A stretch of DNA of 64,000 nt from Kitasatospora indigofera (GTDB taxonomy: Bacteria; Actinomycetota; Actinomycetes; Streptomycetales; Streptomycetaceae): contig NZ_BNBO01000001.1 in assembly GCF_014655955.1 (NCBI RefSeq), forward strand, positions 208,716-272,715, given 5' to 3'. The notes beneath the pieces are model-generated. The model ran no database searches. It worked only from the letters and a program-made list of their open reading frames with translations, and had not been told where the DNA came from. Both the position numbers and the translations under genes were made by a program. Shown in pieces: positions 23,847 through 32,785 of this stretch. Each line of letters begins with the position of its first letter. The first letter of the stretch is position 1.

Positions 23847-24167
23847 ATGCCTGACGTCGTAGGTCCGGGGGAGGAAGGGGAGCGCCCGGTCGAGCCGTCC
23901 TGGCCGGCCTGGCTCCCGGAGCTGGAGGAATGGCTGTCCGTGGCCGATGCGGACGACGGACAGCCCGGCGAGGACCCGGGCGTTCTGGAGCTGATCGGCG
24001 GGCCCCTCGACGGCGCCTTCGTCGACGCGGCGTCGCTGTGCGCCGAGGAACGCGCCCAGGGCCTCGCCCTGACCTGCCCAGGCTGCGGCTACTCCGGCGG
24101 CCGGTCCCTCTACGACCCCATTCCCGGCCGGCCCGGAGCCCTGCGCTGGTCCGGCGACATCCCCTGA
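23847..24167 (+). CDS. Small hypothetical protein with CPGC motif
   Basis: 106-residue acidic protein, not recognised. The first 60 residues include PAWLPELEEWLSVADADDGQ and GPLDGAFVDAASL; a single CPGC knuckle (TCPGCGYSGGRSLYDPIPGRPGALRW) sits near the C-terminus and could be half of a zinc ribbon or a disulfide. ATG 23847 is supported by GGGAGG seven bases upstream. Confidence 0.7.
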   Translation: MPDVVGPGEEGERPVEPSWPAWLPELEEWLSVADADDGQPGEDPGVLELIGGPLDGAFVDAASLCAEERAQGLALTCPGCGYSGGRSLYDPIPGRPGALRWSGDIP

Positions 24168-24276
24168 CCCCACACCGGCACCCCGGGAGCGGGGAGCCGC
24201 CGCAGGCGCCCGGGTCGCGCCGGGAATCGGCGCTCCGGGCCGGGGCTTTCGGCCACGGTCCTCGGGAATGGCGTGG

Positions 24277-24729
24277 CTACTCCCCGAGAGCAGCGCGAGC
24301 AGCCGTGAGCCGCTCCCTGGACTCGGCGATCCACTCTTCGCCCATGTCGAGCGGCACGGAAACGACGATCCGGGTGCTGGGCCCGTCGTGGACCTCGACC
24401 AGGTAGGGGTCGTGGGCGATGAACCGGAGGTAGGCCGTGCGGCCGGCGCGGGGCCAGTCGGCCTTGAATGGATCGTCGAGCGCCCCGTCCCTCTCGGCTT
24501 CCGCGGCAGCGTTCAGGAGCAGGCCCCAGTCGGTGAGGTCGTCGGAGTCGAACCCCAAGGGGACCGTGCCGTTCACGAAGTCGCTGGTGATGACCGCATC
24601 CGCCGCGTAGTAACGGACTCCGTTGCCTTCGTGAGTGGGGGCGGTCGACCGCAGGCGGACGCTGACGCTCTGGGTGAAGCAGGTCAGGCGGATCAGTTCG
24701 ATCGCACCGGGCTGTGTGTTCGTGTCCAT
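24277..24729 (-). CDS. DUF5959 family protein
   Basis: 150-residue protein that I associate with DUF5959, a streptomycete family of unknown function. Features: an N-terminal beta-rich section (SVSVRLRSTAPTHEGNGVRYYAADAVITSDFVNG), GTVPLGFDSDDLTDWGLLLNAAAEAE, and GRTAYLRFIAHDPYLVEVHDGPSTRIVVSVPLDMGEEWIAESRERL at the C-terminus. ATG 24729. It faces the LexA-family gene divergently with a 188-bp spacer, and may share regulation; no operator could be assigned. Confidence 0.7.
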   Translation of the reverse strand: MDTNTQPGAIELIRLTCFTQSVSVRLRSTAPTHEGNGVRYYAADAVITSDFVNGTVPLGFDSDDLTDWGLLLNAAAEAERDGALDDPFKADWPRAGRTAYLRFIAHDPYLVEVHDGPSTRIVVSVPLDMGEEWIAESRERLTAARAALGE

Positions 24730-24917
24730 GACCCGGAAGCTACGGCAGGCGCCCCCTGGCAGTCCCCGGCGGGTGCTCCGATGGCGCCGGCTGTCGGGCT
24801 CGGGTTCGGGTGCGGCGTGTGGCGGGCCGCGGCAGCGGAGGGGCCGGGCGGCGGGCGCGGCGCCGTTGTCGTAGGGCGGGGATAGTGTCCGGCCAAGATC
24901 GAACAGATGGGGGAGTC

Positions 24918-25619
24918 ATGGTGAGCGCCCAGGCCGGAGGCGGACGGGCCGGCCGCCCCGCGGGTGTCCGGCACAGCAGCGACGGACTGACCGACCGGCA
25001 GGCCGGGATCCTGCGGTTCGTGGAGCGGACGGTCGAGCTGCGGGGCTTCCCGCCGAGCATGCGCGAGATCGGCGAGGCCGTCGGGTTGCGTTCCGTCTCC
25101 TCGGTCTCGTACCAGGTCCTGGCGTTGGAGAAGAAGGGCCACCTGGTTCGCGACCCGCACACCCCCCGCGCCTACCGCATCAGGCGGAGCCCCTGGAACG
25201 CCGTCCCGCAGGACGGCTCGCAGGACGGCTCGAAGGGCCGGTCCGGGTCCGTGGACCTGCCGGTGCTGGGGCGGATCGCGGCCGGCGCCCCGATCGTCGC
25301 CGAACAGGAGGCCGACGACGTCTTCACCCTGCCCCGGCGCCTGGTCGGCGAAGGGGAGCTGTTCATCCTTCAGGTGCGCGGGGACTCCATGACCGGCGCG
25401 TCCATCCTGCCCGGCGACTGGGTGACGATCCGCCGCCAGGACACCGCCCGGCACGGGGACGTCGTCGCCGCCCTCCTCGACGGCGAGGCCACCGTCAAGC
25501 AACTGCGGATCACCGACGGCCGCACCTGGCTGATGCCCCGAAACCCCGCCTACGACCCGATCCCCGCCGGGCAGGCGACCATCCTCGGCAAGGTCGTCTC
25601 CCTCCTGCGCCGCCTGTAG
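24918..25619 (+). CDS. LexA-family repressor
   Basis: 233-residue LexA-type repressor, autoproteolysed with RecA assistance in the SOS response. The N-terminal winged helix reads LTDRQAGILRFVERTVELRGFPPSMREIGEAVGLRSVSSVSYQVLALEKKGHL; the C-terminal S24 peptidase has the Ala-Gly cleavage site in RIAAGAPI, the catalytic Ser in RGDSM and the Lys in ATVKQL. ATG 24918 follows GGGGGAG. Only half of an SOS box (TCGAAC, 24899-24904) precedes it, rather than the full palindrome expected in front of an autoregulated lexA. It may be a second LexA paralogue; the house-keeping lexA is expected elsewhere in the genome. Confidence 0.9.
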   Translation: MVSAQAGGGRAGRPAGVRHSSDGLTDRQAGILRFVERTVELRGFPPSMREIGEAVGLRSVSSVSYQVLALEKKGHLVRDPHTPRAYRIRRSPWNAVPQDGSQDGSKGRSGSVDLPVLGRIAAGAPIVAEQEADDVFTLPRRLVGEGELFILQVRGDSMTGASILPGDWVTIRRQDTARHGDVVAALLDGEATVKQLRITDGRTWLMPRNPAYDPIPAGQATILGKVVSLLRRL

Positions 25620-26117
25620 ATTGCCGCCTGCCTCAGGGGATCCGGGCCTGGCCGGAGCCGACCGGTGCCATGACCGGCCCGGTGGGGTGCCCGGTGGTTG
25701 GGCGCGGGCCCACCGGCCACCGGGGCCCCCAGCGGGCTCGGCGGCGACCGCCCCACCAGAACCCCCCCCACCAGAACCCCCCCCACCGGAACCCCGCCAG
25801 AACCCCGCCGTAGCCCACCCCCGCCTGGGCGGCCGCGCGGCCCGGGCGCTCGGTGTCGGTCCCACCGCGTTGCCGTCCGAGGCGGCGGCCCTCGCCCGGC
25901 TCGCCGGGCTCTCCCTCGGGCCGGTCGCGACGGCCCGCCTCGTGGTGCGCGCCGCGGGCGGTGGCAGGCGGTGAGCAGTACCCGCCGCATCGGACGGTCA
26001 GGACCTGGGGTGCGCGGGACTGGTCCGAGCGGGCGCCGTGCTGTGGCGGGGCAACGTGTCAGTGGGCACGCTTAGGGTCGGATCGGCCATGATTCCGAGT
26101 TGAGGGACGTGAGTGTC
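25620..26117. other. Non-coding stretch with Pro-codon-like repeats
   Basis: About 500 bp after the LexA-family gene. It contains a plus-strand open frame (TTG 25621 to 25974) that would encode a Pro-rich, unrecognised peptide; its composition is explained by the CCC-rich tandem repeat at 25752-25810. Its last 50 residues (LGGRAARALGVG... ) look more protein-like and could be a gene remnant. Nothing firmer is seen. Confidence 0.4.
25752..25810. repeat. 15-bp tandem repeat (CCCACCAGAACCCCC)
   Basis: Two perfect and one or two imperfect units of 15 bp in direct succession. C-rich on the plus strand, hence a G-rich minus strand with repeated GGGGG tracts capable in principle of G-quadruplex formation. 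Confidence 0.8.
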
Positions 26118-26762
26118 GTGTCGCGTGTTCGAGTGCACAACTTCAGCGTGTCGCTGGACGGGTTCGCCGCGGGGGAGGGGCAGGGGCCGGAAGCCCCGTT
26201 CGGGCATGCCGGGACTCGGCTGGTCGAGTGGTTCCTCGGGACCCGCGCCTTCAACGAGATGCACGGCCAGGCGGGCGGCGACAGCGGTGTCGACGACGCC
26301 CTCGCCTGGACCTGGGGGCCCGGGATCGGGGCGGAGATCATGGGCCGCAACAAGTTCGGTCCGCAGCGCGGCCCGTGGACCGACGAGGAGTGGAAGGGCT
26401 GGTGGGGCGACAACCCGCCGTTCCACACCCCGGTGTTCGTGCTGACGCACCACCCGCGCCCGTCCCTGGAGATGGAGGGCGGCACGGTCTTCCACTTCGT
26501 CGACGCCTCGCCGCAGGAGGCACTGCGGCAGGCGCGCGAGGCCGCGGGCGGCCTCGACGTGCGGATCGGCGGGGGAGCGGCCACGGTGAGGCAGTTCCTC
26601 GCGGCGGACCTGGTCGACCACCTCCACGTCGCCCTGGTCCCGATCGTCCTTGGCCGCGGGGAGCGGCTGTGGGACGGGCTGGAAGGGCTGGAGCAGCGGT
26701 TTCAGGTCGAGTCGGTGACGACACCCAGCGGCATCACCCATCTGACCTTCACCCGGCCGTAG
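26118..26762 (+). CDS. Dihydrofolate reductase/RibD C-terminal domain protein
   Basis: About 214-residue NADPH-dependent reductase of the RibD C-terminal/DHFR-like family, common in actinobacteria and usually uncharacterised. Signatures: HNFSVSLDGFAAG at the N-terminus, GRNKFGPQRGPW, PVFVLTHHPRPSLEMEGGTVFHFVD, the cofactor-binding DVRIGGGAATVRQFLAADLVDHLHVALVPIVLGRGERLWDG. Several in-frame starts (TTG 26100, GTG 26109, GTG 26118) are possible; GTG 26118 was chosen for its spacing from GAGGGA. Single gene. Confidence 0.87.
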   Translation: MSRVRVHNFSVSLDGFAAGEGQGPEAPFGHAGTRLVEWFLGTRAFNEMHGQAGGDSGVDDALAWTWGPGIGAEIMGRNKFGPQRGPWTDEEWKGWWGDNPPFHTPVFVLTHHPRPSLEMEGGTVFHFVDASPQEALRQAREAAGGLDVRIGGGAATVRQFLAADLVDHLHVALVPIVLGRGERLWDGLEGLEQRFQVESVTTPSGITHLTFTRP

Positions 26763-26893
26763 CCCGGCCGTAGCGACGGATCGCAGCCTGCGGACGATCA
26801 CCGGGGACGGCCCGACGGGTCCGTTCGGCGGCTTCTGCGGTGCCCCGAGGCCGGGCGGGAGGTACGGCGGATCGGACGAGGTGACTCAAGACC

Positions 26894-27553
26894 ATGGTGC
26901 GGATCGAGGGAGGGGCGGCCCAGAAGCCCGTTCATCAGCGTCAGGCTGCCGTCCTGGCACTCTGGCGGTGGCGCGCGCCGGTCCTCGCGTTCGAGTTGGA
27001 TGCGGAGTGGGGTGTGGACCGGTCCGTCCTGGAGTCGCTGTTCCGGCTGGCGGCGGCACCCGCTGGTGAACCGTCGGATCGCGCGTACCGCCGAAACATC
27101 GCCGAGCTGTGCACGGCCCCGCTCTTCACGTCCGAAGTCGACCCGGACACCGTCCAGCTCTTCCAGTTGGAGACCATCGGCAACCTGCTGACCTTCGGCG
27201 AACTGCTCGACAAGGCGGGCGTGGACGAAGCCGAGCGAGTGGTCGAAACCTCGGCCGGCCTGGCGACCTACCTCGACGCTCTCGTCGGGGGCTCCTTCCA
27301 CTCCCATCCCTCGGAGGAAGCCCACCGCCGGTACCTCGCCGACCTCGCCGACCTGACGGACCGGGCGAGCGAGGGCTATTTCGCGTCGCGCCACCTCGCT
27401 GTCGTGACCGCCTGTCATGGTGCTCTCGCGGATCTGCCCGAATCCGCGGGGCTGCTCGACTCCTCCACGGGGCGCGAGTTGCTCGCACTCTGTGAGGACT
27501 TCGGCGAAGAAGTCGTCATGACGATGCGATGGCTCCGCATGACAGGTCACTAG
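26894..27553 (+). CDS. Hypothetical protein
   Basis: 219-residue soluble, mostly helical protein, unrecognised. Sequence includes VLALWRWRAPVLAFELDAEWGVDRSVLESLFRLA, VDPDTVQLFQLETIGNLLTFGELLDKAGVDEAERVVETSAGLATYLDALV and the C-terminal LCEDFGEEVVMTMRWLRMTGH. No motif suggests catalysis. ATG 26894. Stands alone between two non-coding gaps of 130 and 260 bp. Confidence 0.65.
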   Translation: MVRIEGGAAQKPVHQRQAAVLALWRWRAPVLAFELDAEWGVDRSVLESLFRLAAAPAGEPSDRAYRRNIAELCTAPLFTSEVDPDTVQLFQLETIGNLLTFGELLDKAGVDEAERVVETSAGLATYLDALVGGSFHSHPSEEAHRRYLADLADLTDRASEGYFASRHLAVVTACHGALADLPESAGLLDSSTGRELLALCEDFGEEVVMTMRWLRMTGH

Positions 27554-27813
27554 CGTTGTGCGCCGGACGGCGAATGCGGCAGCCGTGGCGGACGGGTGAC
27601 CCGAACGGAGCGCCACCCGTACCGCCCGACCAGGTTCAGTACGGGGTGGCGGGAACCGTGGGACAGGGTTCAGGTGCAGGACGGCCGCCGGGGTTCTCGT
27701 GGAGCGGGACGAGGAATCCTCGCTACCTCGCGGCACGCCCGGCTGCCGCAACCAAGATCCGCACCGGAGCGTCCCCCTGATGGACCGCAGGCACCGAAGA
27801 CCGGGGGGAAGCG

Positions 27814-28821
27814 ATGGCCGCAGCCGAACCGCACCAGCTGTGCGCGGTCACAGCACAGTCGCTCGCCCAGGTGCGGCCGACCCGGCGCCCGTACCGCCAG
27901 GTCGTCGTCCTCGGCGTGGCCGGCACACTCCCGTCGTTGACCTCGGTGACCGTCGGCAGCGCCTTCCGGCACCTCAACGCCCAGGGCGGCGAGAACGTGT
28001 TCGCGATCCTGCACCTGCTGACAACGCTCGCCGCCGTCGTACCCGCGCTCATCCTCGGTTCCCACGTCCTGCCGTCCGCCCTTCCGCGGCGCCGGCTGCT
28101 GGCACCCGGGCTGATCGCGATCGATCTCGTCGCCACCCACGGGCTGGCCCTGCTGCTGCCGTTCCGCCCCGGTCTGCTGAGCGTGCTGACGTTCGGCCTC
28201 CCGTCGTTCGTCCTGGCCGGCGTCCTGGTGCTGCGCTCACGCACCGCCGTCCGCGCGGCCGTCGCCACGGTGCTGGGCGTGCTCGTGCTCGCGCTCCCGT
28301 TGCGGACGATGCAGCAGGAGGTGGCGGTCCAGGACCTGCTGCTCGGCACCGGCATCCCCTCGCGGTCCCTGCTGCGGCCGGTCCTCTCGGCGGATGTGCA
28401 GCTCACCGGGATCAGTGGGGACGGGCATCAGGCGGTCTTCGTGTTCAGCAACCGGCTGGACCGGGACACCGGCGGACTCGGCAACGGCTTCGACAAGGCC
28501 GCCGTCGAGACGGTCTCCGCGGGCTACGGCGACCCCTGCGGCCGCCCTCTGCTGTCCGCTGACGGCGAGCACCTCACCACCGTCCGGCTCACCCCCTGCC
28601 GGCCGGAGCCGGGCGGCCTCTGGTCGGACGGAGCGAACCGGTGCGTCCTGCAGCGCGACGGCCTCACGATCACGCTGGCCGCTGCCCCCGGCCGGAGCAC
28701 CCTCCACGGAGGCGGCGACGTGCGCCAGGCCATCCTGGCCACCCGTCCCGCCACCGGATCCGAACTGTCCTCCCTGGAGGGCTGGTTCCCCTCCAGCTGG
28801 CTGGGCCTCCTGCTCCTCTGA
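27814..28821 (+). CDS. Membrane protein with C-terminal extracytoplasmic domain
   Basis: 335-residue hypothetical membrane protein. Residues ~25-165 hold about five TM segments (QVVVLGVAGTLPSLTSVTV, FAILHLLTTLAAVVPALILG, LLAPGLIAIDLVATHGLALLLPF, LLSVLTFGLPSFVLAGVLVL, VRAAVATVLGVLVLALPL). The remaining half is soluble with four Cys, in DPCGRP, TPCRPE and NRCVLQ contexts, which suggests disulfides outside the membrane. ATG 27814 has GGGGGAAGCG upstream. Function unknown; convergent with the next gene. Confidence 0.72.
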   Translation: MAAAEPHQLCAVTAQSLAQVRPTRRPYRQVVVLGVAGTLPSLTSVTVGSAFRHLNAQGGENVFAILHLLTTLAAVVPALILGSHVLPSALPRRRLLAPGLIAIDLVATHGLALLLPFRPGLLSVLTFGLPSFVLAGVLVLRSRTAVRAAVATVLGVLVLALPLRTMQQEVAVQDLLLGTGIPSRSLLRPVLSADVQLTGISGDGHQAVFVFSNRLDRDTGGLGNGFDKAAVETVSAGYGDPCGRPLLSADGEHLTTVRLTPCRPEPGGLWSDGANRCVLQRDGLTITLAAAPGRSTLHGGGDVRQAILATRPATGSELSSLEGWFPSSWLGLLLL

Positions 28822-28938
28822 CCACCTATGCCGAGGACCGGACCCGGCGGGCTCGCACCCCACCGCAGCCGGAACTCCGGCCCTCGACAGGCCCTCCGGG
28901 CGGGCGCCGGCCCCCCGCGAGCAGCCGGCGCGGCCGTG

Positions 28939-29988
28939 TCAGGCCGCCGCGCGGGCGGCCTTGGTACGGGCGGCGTCGAAGACGGCGGCCGGGTCCCCGT
29001 AGTAGATCCACGGGCCGGCGATCTCCCGGCCCATCCTGCGGAAAAGGTTCAGGGCCTGCGCCGGGCGGCCGTTCTCGATCAGGCCGTGGGCGATCCAGCC
29101 ACTCGCCGGGGCGATGCCGGGGTGGGCAGGATCGGCGGCCGCCAGGTCGGCCAGTGCCGCGTCCAGGGCGGCCGTGTACTCGGCGGAACAATGGAGCGAG
29201 GCCGCGGACTTGTCCCGCAGGACCTGCTCCCAGTACGCACGCAACTTCAGCACCGTCAGCAGGCTGCCCGCCGGCGCTCCGGCGATCGCCGTGTCCGCGA
29301 ACTCGTGCATCAACTCGGTACTGCCGTGCCACTTCTCGCACCAGTACTGGAGCGCGGCGGTGTGCGCGCCGAAGTGGTGCGGCTCACGGGCCACGATCTC
29401 CGCCCACAGGGCGCGGTAGCGCTCGTGCGACCAGCCCTGGCCCAGCGCGATCGACTGCTGCATCACCCAGGCGTTCGGGTCCCCGGCCGGGGCGAGCCGG
29501 ATCGCCTCGTACGACACCTCCGCTGCCTCCTGCAGCACCTGGTGAAAGCCCATGGCCTGCTCGCGGGTCACCTGTGAGGCGTACTTCCCGGTACGGATCT
29601 CCCACGCCCGCTTGACCAGGGCACCGGTGTGCACCTGGGCGGCCTCGGGGCTGTCCGGGTGCTCCTTGCGCCACTGCCAGAGCCAGATGTCGTCGGTGGC
29701 CGCGAGGTCACCGAACGGGTTCATCCGGGCGTAGCGGGTGCTCCAGTCACCTTCACCGTCCGAGAGGTAGGCGGCAGCGGGCCGCCAGTTCCCCGCCTTG
29801 GCCGCATCCAGCGCGGCCCGTGCCGCCGGGTCGCCGGGTTCGCTGCCCACCTCGACCAGTTCGGCGCGCGGCACCAAGCCGGCTGCGGGCGCATCGCGGC
29901 CCGCGGTGGTCTTGCGTTGTTTGTTCAGCCAGAGGCCCAGCCGGAAGAGGAGGACGAGGAGGGTGATGATGGCGAGCGGGTGGGCCAT
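28939..29988 (-). CDS. Membrane-anchored helical-repeat (TPR-like) hypothetical protein
   Basis: 349-residue protein with one N-terminal TM helix (LAIITLLVLLFRLGLWL) followed by a long soluble part made of helix pairs: AALDAAKAGNWRPAAAYLSDG, WLWQWRKEHPDSPEAAQVHTGALVKRAWEIR, HERYRALWAEIVAREPHHFGAHTAALQYW, AHGLIENGRPAQALNLFRRMG. Alternating helices suggest a TPR/SEL1-like scaffold of the kind I recall from streptomycete proteins of unknown function. ATG 29988; purine-rich AGAAGCAGG upstream. Confidence 0.75.
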   Translation of the reverse strand: MAHPLAIITLLVLLFRLGLWLNKQRKTTAGRDAPAAGLVPRAELVEVGSEPGDPAARAALDAAKAGNWRPAAAYLSDGEGDWSTRYARMNPFGDLAATDDIWLWQWRKEHPDSPEAAQVHTGALVKRAWEIRTGKYASQVTREQAMGFHQVLQEAAEVSYEAIRLAPAGDPNAWVMQQSIALGQGWSHERYRALWAEIVAREPHHFGAHTAALQYWCEKWHGSTELMHEFADTAIAGAPAGSLLTVLKLRAYWEQVLRDKSAASLHCSAEYTAALDAALADLAAADPAHPGIAPASGWIAHGLIENGRPAQALNLFRRMGREIAGPWIYYGDPAAVFDAARTKAARAAA

Positions 29989-30780
29989 GGACCTGCTTCT
30001 CTACGGAACTTCGTCGCACAGATGTGCATACGGTGAAGATCGTATCGTTCGGCCACGGAGCCCGTGAACGGGTTTTTCCGGCAGGCCGGCGGCTCGTGCG
30101 GGGCGCCGGCCGCGCCGTCGCGTACCGCGACGAGGAGCCGGTGTCCGAGTCGCAGGAGCTCCCGTCCAGCGCGGCCACGTCTCAGCGATGCGCCACTGCA
30201 ATGAGGTTCTGAGCCGTCGTAGGCAGAGGCCGCTGCAGGCAAGGCGGTGACTCTGCATGATCGGTCGCCGGCGTCGTCGGCCGGACGGCGAGTGCGGCAG
30301 CAGACCTCGTCCCCGTCGATGCCCGGCTCGTCGGGGCGCCGTCGGGCGGTAGTTGGACCTGACGTCTCATCACGCTCCGGCGTTCACTCGCGCTCGCCGT
30401 TCGAATCGGCCGGCAGGGGCAATCCGGGGGTCACCTCGGCCGCCGCCCCACCGGCCGAGTCGTCCGTCATCCGGGGCTCTCCCCTTCTGCCGACCGCCGC
30501 CAGTGATTCAACCTCTGTAAGAAATCACGTCCTTGTGGTAGCGATGTTCCGTTTTTTCCTGTGACTTGTGAAGGCCCAGGTCGCGAGCATCCCGCAGAAC
30601 GTAAGAGCTTTGGCGGAATCCACTGTCAGGAAGGTTTCCTGTCAGAGCCCTTGACGCGATGTCGTGCACACGCGCAGACTCCGGTCTGCCCGTTGAAGCC
30701 GTCGCCGGAACAGGTCGACCGCGCCATCGAAGACCCTTGCAGCGGGCGGTCACTGTCCTACCCGAGGAAAGGCCACCGCC
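29989..30780. other. Long intergenic region
   Basis: 792 bp between divergent genes, without a supported coding frame. It contains a short palindrome followed by five T (AGCCCGTGAACGGGTTTTT, 30058-30076) and, at 30653, a TTGACG that could be a -35 for the downstream secreted protein. GC content is lower around 30490-30560. Confidence 0.45.
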
Positions 30781-32046
30781 ATGATCAGACGCCGCCCGAG
30801 GACACCCCGGCGGACCGGGCGCCGGACGGGCACGCTGCTGCTCCGGCTCCTCGCCCTGAGCGCCGTCGTGCTGGGACTGCAAGCGGCACCGGCGCTCCCT
30901 GCCGGAGCAGCCACGACGTTCAAGGTGCTCGCCCTCTACGACGGCACGTACGACGCCGCGCACATCAGCTTCGACCGCGAGGCCAACTCCTGGTTCCCGC
31001 AGCAGGGCGCCACTCACGGCTTCACCTACACCGCCACCACCGACTGGAGCCAGCTCAACAGCGCCAACCTGGCCAAGTACCAGGTGGTGATGTTCCTCGA
31101 CAACTATCCGCAGACCGCCTCCCAGCGCTCGGCGTTCCAGACGTACGTGGAGAACGGCGGCGGCTTCGTGGGCTTCCACGTCTCGGCGTTCAACACCGAC
31201 AGCAGCGACTGGCCCTGGTACCACAACACGTTCCTCGGCACGGGGACCTTCCGGAGCAACACCTGGGGGCCGACGCAGGAGACCTTGCGGATCGACGACA
31301 GGACCCACCCGGCGACAGCGGGGCTCCCCGGCACCATCACCTCGTCGGTCAGCGAGTGGTACAGCTGGCAGAACGACCTGCGCAACAACCCCGCGATCGA
31401 CGTCCTGGCCTCGATGGACCCCTCGACGTTCCCGATCGGCACCGACCCCAACCAGACCTGGTACAGCGGCTATTACCCGATCTCCTGGACCAACCGCAAC
31501 TACCACATGGTGTACAACAACTTCGGCCACAACGCGATGAACTACGCGACGAACACGGCCCTGTCGTCGACCTTCGCCAGCGCCCAGCAGAACCAGCTCC
31601 TCCTCCAGGAGATCGCGTGGGCCGCCGGCCAGAGCGGACCGGTCACCCCGCCCCCCGGCGGTGCCACCGGCCGGATCACGGGGTACGGCGGTAAGTGCGT
31701 GGATGTGGCGGGTGCGAGTTCTGCCAACGGTGCGGCGGTGCAGTTGTACGACTGCAACGGCACCGGTGCCCAGCAGTGGACAGTCGGCACCGACGGCACG
31801 GTGAAGGCGCTGGGCAAGTGCATGGACGTGACGGCGGCGGGAGTCGCGGACGGCAGCAAGGTGCAGCTGTACGACTGCAACGGGTCCGGTGCGCAGGTGT
31901 GGCAGCACCAGGCCAACGGTCAGCTGGTCAATCCCGTGTCCGGCAAGTGCCTGGACGCCGCCGGGCCAAGTTCGGCCAACGGCACCCGACTGCAGATCTG
32001 GACGTGCTACGGCAGCGCCAACCAGCTGTGGGCCATCCCCGGCTGA
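30781..32046 (+). CDS. Secreted ThuA-like domain protein with C-terminal ricin B lectin
   Basis: 421-residue secreted protein. A Tat-like/Sec signal peptide (RRRPRTPRRTGRR, LLLRLLALSAVVLGLQAAPALPAGA) precedes a ThuA-like domain (about residues 46-285) with KVLALYDGTYDAAHISF, YQVVMFLDNYPQ, ENGGGFVGFHVSAF, THPATAGLP and HMVYNNFGHN. A Pro/Gly linker (GPVTPPPGGATG) leads to a ricin-type beta-trefoil with three repeats, each with a KC(V/M/L)D start and a QxW end (QQW, QVW, QLW). ThuA-type proteins act on sugars such as trehalose derivatives; the lectin would target glycan. ATG 30781, GAGGAAAGG upstream. Monocistronic with a strong terminator. Confidence 0.9.
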   Translation: MIRRRPRTPRRTGRRTGTLLLRLLALSAVVLGLQAAPALPAGAATTFKVLALYDGTYDAAHISFDREANSWFPQQGATHGFTYTATTDWSQLNSANLAKYQVVMFLDNYPQTASQRSAFQTYVENGGGFVGFHVSAFNTDSSDWPWYHNTFLGTGTFRSNTWGPTQETLRIDDRTHPATAGLPGTITSSVSEWYSWQNDLRNNPAIDVLASMDPSTFPIGTDPNQTWYSGYYPISWTNRNYHMVYNNFGHNAMNYATNTALSSTFASAQQNQLLLQEIAWAAGQSGPVTPPPGGATGRITGYGGKCVDVAGASSANGAAVQLYDCNGTGAQQWTVGTDGTVKALGKCMDVTAAGVADGSKVQLYDCNGSGAQVWQHQANGQLVNPVSGKCLDAAGPSSANGTRLQIWTCYGSANQLWAIPG

Positions 32047-32058
32047 GAAGCCCGGGCT

Positions 32059-32106
32059 GCGGCGCACCGGTCGAAGGAGCGGTGGGATGTCCGGCCGGTG
32101 CGCCGC
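32059..32106 (+). terminator. Strong hairpin after ThuA-lectin gene
   Basis: Perfect 12-bp stem GCGGCGCACCGG/CCGGTGCGCCGC with a 24-base loop, extended by an outer GGCTG/CAGCC pair, starting 12 bp after the stop. Confidence 0.7.
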
Positions 32107-32425
32107 ACCAGCCCCGTCGAGCGGGCCTCCCGCTGATCATCTGAGCAGCGGTGATGCACCGACCGATCGGGGGCTCCCTGGTTGTTGAAGCCTGAGGGGA
32201 GCTGTCGGTGCCATCCGCTCGAACGCTTCAGTGCGGGGGCGATTGAGCACCCCGACGAGAGCGGAGCGGCCGGCACCACCGGCACCACCGGCACCGCATC
32301 GGCGTCTCCGCCGAACTCCACCGGGAGGGGAACCCCGTCCGGGGCGGGCCTACGGTCATGTGCGCGTCCGGCCGGAAAGGCCCTCTCGTAGAGTGACCGT
32401 CGACGCCGGCGAGAGGAAATCGGAC
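32107..32425. other. Intergenic, no feature recognised
   Basis: About 320 bp after the terminator. It contains a run of CCGGCACCA triplet-like repeats (32269-32295) and should hold the promoter of the small membrane-protein gene. No gene supported. Confidence 0.4.
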
Positions 32426-32785
32426 GTGACCACAGTTGCCCAGGACGCCGAGACGGCCGGCACCGCCCGCAACACACCGGCGCGGATCAGCATCTGGGCT
32501 GCCTCGCTGGGGGCAGCTCTCATCGCGGGTGTCTTCCTGACCCCGCTGTTCTGGCTGCTGTACGGGGGGCTGTACACGTTCCTGGTGTTCGCGACCGGTT
32601 TCGTCGCGATCCCCGCCGGCCACCTCGGCCGCCGCCGGGGCAAGCGGCTGGACGGCCGTGACCGCGGCCTCGCACTGCTCGGCCTGGTGACCGGCTGGAT
32701 CCTGGTCCTCTTCGGTCTGCTGCTGGTCCTGGCCTACGTCGGGCTCCTGGCAGGGCTGGCGATGTTGACCGGCTCGGCCTCCTGA
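32426..32785 (+). CDS. Small membrane protein, DUF4190-like
   Basis: 119-residue membrane protein with three hydrophobic segments: SIWAASLGAALIAGVFLTPLFWLLYGGLYTFLVFATGFVAIPAG (two helices) and GLALLGLVTGWILVLFGLLLVLAYVGLLAGLAML. The layout, with a basic GHLGRRRGKRLDGRDRGLAL loop between, resembles DUF4190-type small actinobacterial proteins. GTG 32426 is supported by AGAGGAAA about 8 bases upstream. Confidence 0.7.
   Translation: MTTVAQDAETAGTARNTPARISIWAASLGAALIAGVFLTPLFWLLYGGLYTFLVFATGFVAIPAGHLGRRRGKRLDGRDRGLALLGLVTGWILVLFGLLLVLAYVGLLAGLAMLTGSAS

Noticed and set aside
24899..24914. SOS box in front of the LexA-family gene
   Set aside because: Only the left half-site TCGAAC is present; the expected GTTCGA right half is absent (GATGGGGGA instead).
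25621..25974. Plus-strand frame encoding a Pro-rich 117-residue peptide after the LexA-family gene
   Set aside because: Its Pro-rich middle is created by the C-rich tandem repeat, the start is a TTG with no ribosome-binding site, and no family is recognised. Its C-terminal 50 residues are noted as a possible remnant only.
30058..30076. Short palindrome followed by five T as an intrinsic terminator
   Set aside because: No plus-strand gene lies upstream and the stem is short with a two-base centre, so it has no gene to terminate.
30395..30425. Possible tRNA T-arm-like GTTCGAATC sequence
   Set aside because: No acceptor stem, anticodon arm or D-arm can be built around it.
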